This document shows positions 5,314 to 9,390 of a stretch of DNA of 9,390 nt, one piece after another. The DNA is taken from positions 1 through 9,390 of the forward strand of contig JAAYZQ010000631.1 in the NCBI GenBank assembly GCA_012514775.1, written 5' to 3'. The stretch comes from Anaerolineaceae bacterium (GTDB lineage: Bacteria; Chloroflexota; Anaerolineae; JAAYZQ01). The notes below the pieces were generated by a model. That model was not told where the DNA came from. It made no database searches and saw nothing but the letters and a program-made list of their open reading frames with translations. Made by a program: the position numbers and the translations under genes. Numbering within the stretch: the stretch's first letter is position 1; every line of letters starts with the position of its first letter.

Positions 5314-6255
5314 CTAGCGAACCAGCGCCCTCACGATCCGGGCCACGATGTTGCAGCCCGGCACCGGCTCGGGCCCGGGCTCGGGTCCCGGTCCGGGCTC
5401 GCCGCCCGGCACGACTCCGGCAACGCCGTACATGGGGAACTGGGCGTCGATGTCGCACTCGCCGTAGCCGATGCGGAACCAGCCCGCATCGCCCCAGCCC
5501 GGCCCCCAGCTATTCTTGCAGATCCACGCTTGCTCGGCCTCGGAGTAGCCGACGACGCAGATGGCGTGGTAGCCCGCCAGATCGCCGCTGGTGTGGCGGT
5601 AGACGCCGCCGCGGTAGTTGAAAAAGTCGCGGTAGACGGCCATGCAGCCGATCATCGGGCCCGTGTTGGCCAGCCACTCCTTGCGCGCCCCGTGATCAAA
5701 GATCTCCTGCCACTCGGTGACCTTCAGGGCCTGCCCCTGCCAGTCGCCGCAGGAGGAGGAGCAGGGCATATCGTGATCCTGGTAGGGGAAACAGCCCTCC
5801 GTGGGCACGCCCTGGTTCTTGGCATAGTCCAGGGCATAGGTGGGCCACCAGCCACTGTTGCAACAGTTGCCGCAGCCACAGAAAAAGAGGTGGGCCTCCG
5901 AAAGGTCGGGCTGGAGGCTGGCATCGGCGTGGTGTCGCTTGAGCATCGCCTCCAGCACGGCGACGGCGGCAAAGGAGACACACGAGCCGCAGCCCTTCTG
6001 GTCTCGAATGGCCGTTATCCAGTCGGCGCCGTCCACGTTGCGCCAATCCCAGGCAGGGGGAAAGCTGGCGGCCCGCGGCTGTAGCATGGCCCGCTCCCGC
6101 GACAGGCGCTGCATCTCCTCGGGAATCAGGCGCAGGCCGAGGCGCCGGTCCTGCTCTTCTTGGGGCAAGGCGGAAAGGGTGGTGGTGCCGGCCCTCCAGT
6201 TAAAGCCACGCTCGCTGATAGCTCGTTCAAGGCCCGGCAACTCGTCTTCGGACAT
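5314..6255 (-). CDS. Papain-family (C1) cysteine peptidase without signal peptide
   Basis: This 313-residue protein is a complete C1 peptidase. Residues 1 to about 63 form a putative inhibitory propeptide with the segment G-F-N-W-R-A-G-T-T-T-L-S-A-L-P (17-31). The mature domain starts near F-P-P-A-W-D-W-R (65-72). Catalytic residues are Gln86 (oxyanion hole) and Cys92 in Q-K-G-C-G-S-C-V-S-F, His230 in G-Y-H-A-I-C-V-V-G-Y, and Asn248 in K-N-S-W-G-P-G-W-G. The Trp usually following the catalytic Cys is Val. A Cys-rich stretch F-C-G-C-G-N-C-C lies at 125-132. A Gly-Pro-Glu linker (about 284-300) precedes a short basic-hydrophobic tail C-N-I-V-A-R-I-V-R-A-L-V-R. No signal peptide is visible from either start. 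The ATG at 6255 is chosen over 6279 because AAAGGAG lies six bases upstream of it, while the 6279 ATG falls inside a leader hairpin. It heads a unit with the I42 inhibitor, which likely restrains it. Confidence 0.93.
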   Translation of the reverse strand: MSEDELPGLERAISERGFNWRAGTTTLSALPQEEQDRRLGLRLIPEEMQRLSRERAMLQPRAASFPPAWDWRNVDGADWITAIRDQKGCGSCVSFAAVAVLEAMLKRHHADASLQPDLSEAHLFFCGCGNCCNSGWWPTYALDYAKNQGVPTEGCFPYQDHDMPCSSSCGDWQGQALKVTEWQEIFDHGARKEWLANTGPMIGCMAVYRDFFNYRGGVYRHTSGDLAGYHAICVVGYSEAEQAWICKNSWGPGWGDAGWFRIGYGECDIDAQFPMYGVAGVVPGGEPGPGPEPGPEPVPGCNIVARIVRALVR

Positions 6256-6270
6256 GCTTCGCTCCTTTCT

Positions 6271-6299
6271 CCGAGGCATCGCCTCGGACCTTCCGAAGG
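6271..6299 (-). promoter_or_regulatory. Two adjacent hairpins in the peptidase 5' leader
   Basis: In the minus-strand message, CCTTC-G-GAAGG (6289-6299) is followed after one base by CCGAGGC-GAT-GCCTCGG (6271-6287), a perfect 7-bp stem with a three-base loop. The second stem ends two bases before the AGAAAGGAG ribosome binding site, and 16 bases before the ATG at 6255. Likely roles are message stabilisation or control of ribosome access. No T-tract follows, so it is not a terminator. Confidence 0.55.
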
Positions 6300-6374
6300 A
6301 ACAACACGTGGCGGGGCATCGAGGGCCGTCGTTCCCCTTCGCGATGGTAAGCCCGGCCCGCTCCCCGTGGACGC

Positions 6375-6403
6375 ATTATAGCAACTTTTGCGGCGGGTGT
6401 CAA
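6375..6403 (-). promoter_or_regulatory. Perfect-consensus promoter for the peptidase-inhibitor unit
   Basis: The minus strand has TTGACA (6398-6403), a 17-bp spacer and TATAAT (6375-6380), a 12/12 match to the sigma70 consensus at optimal spacing. Transcription should start near 6368, giving a leader of about 113 nt that contains two hairpins. It is the strongest promoter seen in the window and is divergent from the promoter at 6462. Confidence 0.88.
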
Positions 6404-6461
6404 CGGTTCTTGCGACGGCCTACCATGGCAGACCGGGGGCAAAATAGGCCCAGAGGGGGAC

Positions 6462-6490
6462 TTGCCCAACCGAGTAAAAGGTGGTATACT
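6462..6490 (+). promoter_or_regulatory. Extended -10 promoter P1 for the four-gene membrane cluster
   Basis: TTGCCC (6462-6467, 4/6), a 17-bp spacer and TATACT (6485-6490, 5/6) preceded by TGG make a good extended -10 promoter. The start would be near 6497, about 130 nt before the first gene of the cluster. Confidence 0.7.
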
Positions 6491-6605
6491 CTACCCAGCT
6501 TACGTCAACAGTCGGGCCACGTCGCGCCGGGTCTCAAGCCCAGCAATGGGGACCGTCGCCTGCGACGACAGCGCCCGGCCGGGGCTATGAAAAAGCCTGG
6601 AATTG

Positions 6606-6614
6606 TGGTATAAT
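6606..6614 (+). promoter_or_regulatory. Extended -10 promoter P2 for the four-gene membrane cluster
   Basis: TGG-TATAAT is a perfect extended -10 element with no clear -35 at 16-18 bp. It shares the context GTGGTATA(C/A)T with P1. Initiation near 6621 would leave only about seven bases before the ATG at 6628, so transcripts from it would be nearly leaderless. Confidence 0.55.
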
Positions 6615-6627
6615 CAGCCGAGTTCCG

Positions 6628-6900
6628 ATGAGAGAACCAGACCTGGAGACCAGTGAGCAGTTGCTGCAATGGATTCGTCATCGCGGGTTGGCGCTGCCGG
6701 CACGGGTGGTATTGGAAGTCGCCAGGCCTTTCAGTTTTATCGCCAGCCAGGGATTGCTGCTCTGCCAGCCGCTGCTCAGTTATTTCGCCCAGGACGCACA
6801 CATCGAAGCGTATGCCGATCTGCTGGCCCGCCGGGAAAACCTGGACCGGCTGATTGCCGAGCTTGGCACCTGCTCGCAGCGTGGTGAGGAGAGGGATTGA
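6628..6900 (+). CDS. Small hypothetical protein, first gene of the membrane cluster
   Basis: This 90-residue protein is not assigned to a named family. It begins MREPDLETSEQLL and looks mostly alpha-helical: a basic amphipathic start, a moderately hydrophobic middle A-R-P-F-S-F-I-A-S-Q-G-L-L-L-C-Q-P-L-L-S-Y (about 33-53), then a charged helix A-R-R-E-N-L-D-R-L-I-A-E-L (65-77). The middle is too polar for a certain membrane span but could lie on the membrane or bind a partner. The ATG at 6628 is the first Met after promoter P2. No clear Shine-Dalgarno precedes it, consistent with leaderless translation. Its stop overlaps the next start in TGATG, implying translational coupling. I believe similar small proteins occur beside DUF6754 genes in other Chloroflexota, but this is recollection. 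It is real coding sequence because of the coupling and promoter, not because of homology seen here. Confidence 0.7.
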   Translation: MREPDLETSEQLLQWIRHRGLALPARVVLEVARPFSFIASQGLLLCQPLLSYFAQDAHIEAYADLLARRENLDRLIAELGTCSQRGEERD

Positions 6901-7634
6901 TGCAGGAATTCGCGTTGGTGCTCTTGTTGCTGCTCCTACCCGTTCTGTTTTTCCTGGCGTCTCGCGTGCGGGCAGGCAAGACGGGAGACCTCCGGCCTCT
7001 ACCGGGTGTGGAAGAGCTCGCCGGCGCCGTGGGCCGCTCCGCCGAGACCGGGCAGGCGCTCCACGTGTCGGTCGGCGTCGCGGGCGTGGGCGGGTCGCAG
7101 ACGGCCGAGACGTGGGCCGGGCTGACGCTCCTGTCGGAGCTGGCCGACGAGGCGGCAGCGTGTAATACCCCCCTCATCGTCACCGTGGCCGACCCCACGG
7201 TGCTGCCCCTGGCCCAGGAGATCCTGTGGCGCGCCGCCGTGCGCAACGGCAACCCCGAGGGCTATGACCCGACGCAGGTACGCTTTATCGCCCCGAACCC
7301 TATGGCCTATGCCGCGGGCGTGACGGGGCTGTTGCTGTGGGAGCCGCTGACGGCCAACGTCATGGTCGGCACCTTTGGCGAAGAGGTGCTCCTCATGGGC
7401 GAGGTGGGGGCCCGCCAGGGCGTGCGGCAGGTGGCAGGCACGGCCAACCCGCAGGCCTTGCCCCTCATGGCCGCTACCACCGACGAGACCCTCATCGGCG
7501 AGGAGATTTTCGCGGGCGGCGCCTACACGGCGCGGCAGCCCATCCAGGTCGCCAGCCTGCTGGCCCAGGACTGGGCACGCTGGGCCATCGCCGTCGCCAT
7601 CATCGTGGTGGCGGCAGCCAAGATGCTGTTGTGA
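6900..7634 (+). CDS. DUF6754-like two-TM membrane protein
   Basis: This 244-residue protein has one hydrophobic helix at each end (about 4-21, very Leu-rich, and 228-243) around a roughly 200-residue soluble domain. The first helix is followed by R-V-R-A-G-K, so by the positive-inside rule the large domain should face the cytoplasm. The domain has alternating beta and alpha character, with conserved-looking stretches such as S-V-G-V-A-G-V-G-G (55-63), P-L-I-V-T-V-A-D-P-T (91-100), F-G-E-E-V-L-L-M-G-E (159-168) and G-E-E-I-F-A-G-G-A-Y-T (200-210). I think this is the DUF6754 family known mainly from Chloroflexota and methanogen-like genomes; its function is unknown. The ATG at 6900 overlaps the upstream stop (TGATG) and has GAGGAG at 6886-6891. 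The next gene starts 16 bp after the stop, so the genes are in one operon. No enzymatic motif was recognised. Confidence 0.82.
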   Translation: MQEFALVLLLLLLPVLFFLASRVRAGKTGDLRPLPGVEELAGAVGRSAETGQALHVSVGVAGVGGSQTAETWAGLTLLSELADEAAACNTPLIVTVADPTVLPLAQEILWRAAVRNGNPEGYDPTQVRFIAPNPMAYAAGVTGLLLWEPLTANVMVGTFGEEVLLMGEVGARQGVRQVAGTANPQALPLMAATTDETLIGEEIFAGGAYTARQPIQVASLLAQDWARWAIAVAIIVVAAAKMLL

Positions 7635-7650
7635 AAGCGAGGAGCCGGCC

Positions 7651-8283
7651 ATGGGCGCTATAAGAAGAATCTTGCCGACCTCTATCGCCATGGCGGTGGG
7701 GATCCTGGTCCTGGTGTCGCTGTTCACGACCTACCCCCTGCTGGATGGGATCGGCGCCTACCTGGTCAACGTGGCCGTCATCGTCGCCGCCTTTGCCCTC
7801 GTCCTGGGCGTCCTGAACGTGCTGCGCGTGCACGCTCGCCGCGTCCGGGAGGGGCAAAAGGGCCGTTTCTACAGCTTTGTCCTGCTGGCGGCCATGGTTC
7901 TGGTCATCGCCCTGGGGCTGCCGCCCATTCCCGACCAGCCCTCCGGCCCGTCGCAGCCCATCGTCGCGTGGATCTTTCAGAACGTCCAGCTTCCCATCCA
8001 GGCCTCGCTCTCGGCGCTCCTGGTCTTTTTCCTGGTGACGGCCACCCTTCGCCTGCTGACCGTCCGCAACGTCGAATCGGCCGTCATGTTGCTCGTGGTC
8101 CTGTTGGTCCTCGCCGGACAGGTGACCCTGGGCCTGTTACCCCTGCTGCCCGAGATCCGGGATTGGATCTTGAACGTGCCGGCCATGGCGGGTGTGAGGG
8201 GCATATTGCTGGGCGTGGGCCTTGGCGTGGTGCTCACCGGTGTCCGTCTCCTGTTGGGCGTGGAACGCCCCTATAGCGACTGA
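7651..8283 (+). CDS. Hypothetical six-TM integral membrane protein
   Basis: The 210-residue product is dominated by hydrophobic helices at about 10-31, 34-58, 73-93, 114-136, 143-166 and 181-203. A basic loop R-V-H-A-R-R-V-R-E-G-Q-K-G-R (59-72) follows helix 2, which places that loop in the cytoplasm. The helix 3-4 loop is Pro-rich (P-P-I-P-D-Q-P-S-G-P). There is no transporter signature, charged in-membrane motif or catalytic residue pattern that I recognise. The ATG at 7651 has GAGGAG six bases upstream (7639-7644), and an upstream extension of this frame is a shadow of the preceding gene. It lies between the DUF6754-like gene and the zinc-ribbon gene, with gaps of 16 and 44 bp, so it likely forms a membrane complex with one or both. 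The short C-terminal E-R-P-Y-S-D tail is polar. Confidence 0.8.
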   Translation: MGAIRRILPTSIAMAVGILVLVSLFTTYPLLDGIGAYLVNVAVIVAAFALVLGVLNVLRVHARRVREGQKGRFYSFVLLAAMVLVIALGLPPIPDQPSGPSQPIVAWIFQNVQLPIQASLSALLVFFLVTATLRLLTVRNVESAVMLLVVLLVLAGQVTLGLLPLLPEIRDWILNVPAMAGVRGILLGVGLGVVLTGVRLLLGVERPYSD

Positions 8284-8327
8284 CGGGCTGCCGCCGTATT
8301 CTGTTGCTTGATGGGAGTGACGCAGAG

Positions 8328-9390
8328 ATGATCTACTGTCCGAAGTGCGGGACTGCAAACCGGGACGGGAGCAGATTCTGTAACGAATGTGGGCAGAAGC
8401 TGGGTGGTCCGACGCGGGTCAAGTGCGCCCGATGCGGAGCCATGAACCCGGTTCAAAGCGCGTTTTGCAGCGAATGCGGCGGGCAACTGCTCTCATCCTC
8501 TGAAGGCCTGGGAGCCGAAGCGGCACCAACCATCAAGGGGCTCTCTCTGCCGACCAAGGGGCCAGCGGGCCAGGGAGAACCGCCGGAGGCAAAGCCAGCC
8601 GGCCAAGAGGAGGTTCCCACCTGGCTGCGAGAGCTGGGCGCCGCGCGGGCAGCCGAGGCCGGCAGCACTTCGGAGCGAGAGGATGCCGCCGAGGTCCCCG
8701 ATTGGCTCCAAGATCTGCGAGATTCGTTTCCCATCGAGGAAGAAGAACAGGCACCCGCTGCCATGGAAGAGCAGGAGGATGTGCCGGACTGGCTGACCAG
8801 GCTCCGGCCCGTGGATGGAGCCGAGACAGACGGCCAGCCGGCGGTCCCCCCGGCAGACGGAGAGGATATCCCCGATTGGCTGGCCGAGCTGCGCCCACTG
8901 ACGGTGGAAGCGGCCGCCGGGCCAGAGCCGGCCGAGGAGGACGAGGGCCTGCCCGACTGGCTGGCCGAGCTGCGGCCCGCGGCCAGGGCCGAAGCGCCCG
9001 AGCCGGAGGCAGCCGAGCCGGAGGACGAGGAAGAGGTGCCCGACTGGCTCGCCCAGCTCCGCCCCGCGGCCAGGGCCGAAGCGCCCGAGCCGGCCAAGCC
9101 GGAGGCAGCCGAGCCGGAGGACGAGGAAGAAGTGCCGGATTGGCTCGCCCAGTTGCGGCCCGCGGCCCAGGCCGAAGCGGCCGAGCCGGAGGCAGCCGAG
9201 CCGGAGGGTGAGGAAGAGGAAACGCCCGACTGGCTCGCCGAGCTGCGGCCCGCGGCCCAGGCCGAAGCGGCCGAGCCGGAACCGGCCGAGCCGGAGGGTG
9301 AGGAAGAGGAAGTGCCGGATTGGCTCGCCCAGTTGCGGCCCGCGGCCCAGGCCCAAGCATCGGAGCCGGAACCGGCCGAGCTTGAGGGTG
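8328..9390 (+). CDS. Double zinc-ribbon protein with acidic P-D-W-L repeat array (runs off window)
   Basis: The frame is open from ATG 8328 to the window edge (354 residues, no stop). Residues 1-52 hold two zinc ribbons, C4-x2-C7/C18-x2-C21 and C33-x2-C36/C47-x2-C50, each ending in a C-x-x-C-G hairpin. The rest is low-complexity Glu/Ala/Pro sequence with at least nine copies of a P-(D/T)-W-L-x-x-L motif, whose tryptophans are at 99, 126, 155, 184, 211, 240, 272, 302 and 332 (27-32 residues apart). The first copy has P-T-W-L. Such acidic linkers with regular hydrophobic dots suggest an extended scaffold that docks several copies of a partner. There is no signal peptide, so the N-terminus should be cytoplasmic. 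A C-terminal domain or TM segment may lie beyond the window. The Shine-Dalgarno is weak (GGGAG, ten bases away). It is the fourth gene of the cluster. The binding partner is unknown. Confidence 0.88.
   Translation, partial: MIYCPKCGTANRDGSRFCNECGQKLGGPTRVKCARCGAMNPVQSAFCSECGGQLLSSSEGLGAEAAPTIKGLSLPTKGPAGQGEPPEAKPAGQEEVPTWLRELGAARAAEAGSTSEREDAAEVPDWLQDLRDSFPIEEEEQAPAAMEEQEDVPDWLTRLRPVDGAETDGQPAVPPADGEDIPDWLAELRPLTVEAAAGPEPAEEDEGLPDWLAELRPAARAEAPEPEAAEPEDEEEVPDWLAQLRPAARAEAPEPAKPEAAEPEDEEEVPDWLAQLRPAAQAEAAEPEAAEPEGEEEETPDWLAELRPAAQAEAAEPEPAEPEGEEEEVPDWLAQLRPAAQAQASEPEPAELEG
8610..9390 (+). repeat. In-frame tandem repeat encoding P-D-W-L units, about 81-96 bp period
   Basis: Tryptophan codons at 8622, 8703, 8790, 8877, 8958, 9045, 9141, 9231 and 9321 mark nine repeat units. 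All unit lengths are multiples of three. The first five units are diverged in DNA sequence, whereas those from about 8950 on share long near-identical blocks, such as GCCCGCGGCC and GAGCCGGAGGCAGCCGAG. This gradient points to recent expansion at the 3' side by slippage or unequal exchange. The array continues past the window end. Confidence 0.9.

Noticed and set aside
6256..6279. Upstream in-frame ATG at 6279 for the peptidase
   Set aside because: It has no good Shine-Dalgarno and lies in the loop of the perfect leader hairpin, while the ATG at 6255 has AAAGGAG at ideal spacing.
6897..6899. TTG at 6897 as start of the DUF6754-like gene
   Set aside because: The adjacent ATG at 6900 is better placed and gives the classical TGATG stop-start overlap.
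8453..9360. Three long minus-strand frames opposite the P-D-W-L array
   Set aside because: Their Ser-, Leu/Gly- or Pro/Ala/Arg-rich repeats are just the complement of the tandem repeat. The plus frame has conserved zinc-ribbon cysteines and the W-L core.
8950..9390. Regular repeats that could suggest a CRISPR or intergenic repeat array
   Set aside because: The period is about 90 bp, always a multiple of three, and lies within one open reading frame, with no spacer-like unique segments of constant length.

Overview
This is a GC-rich (roughly 65-70%) bacterial chromosomal segment with Shine-Dalgarno sequences and sigma70-type promoters. The gene content fits the phylum Chloroflexota, probably an Anaerolineae-like lineage: a flavin enoyl-ACP reductase FabK, a DUF6754-like membrane protein, and a zinc-ribbon protein with many P-D-W-L repeats. 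The taxonomic call is inference from gene content, not from a marker gene. No RNA genes, insertion sequences, CRISPR arrays or prophage genes were found.

Layout. Positions 1-411 (minus) hold the N-terminal part of a divergent thymidylate-kinase-like P-loop kinase with a good promoter at 542-570. Positions 577-1503 (minus) encode an isoaspartyl peptidase/asparaginase with its own promoter (1550-1578). Positions 1593-2840 (minus) encode FabF. A 192-bp divergent intergenic region with two dyad sequences separates fabF from fabK (3033-3980, plus). FabK is followed by a FabI/FabL-like short-chain dehydrogenase (4133-4927, plus). These three genes form a fatty-acid elongation neighbourhood: FabF condenses, while FabK and possibly the SDR carry out the final enoyl reduction.

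Positions 4960-6255 (minus) hold a two-gene unit: a papain-family (C1) cysteine peptidase followed by a chagasin-family (I42) inhibitor of such peptidases. The unit is driven by a promoter with perfect -35 and -10 hexamers and a 17-bp spacer. Two back-to-back hairpins lie in its leader just before the ribosome binding site. Neither protein has a visible signal peptide, which suggests an intracellular protease with a co-encoded antidote.

From about 6460 to the window end (plus) is a tightly packed four-gene cluster of largely unknown function. It encodes a 90-residue soluble protein, a two-TM DUF6754-like protein, a six-TM protein, and a double zinc-ribbon protein carrying at least nine copies of an acidic [PD]-W-L motif before it runs off the window. 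This cluster, with tandem extended -10 promoters, is the best candidate for an undescribed membrane-associated system. The peptidase/inhibitor pair is the most mechanistically readable novelty.
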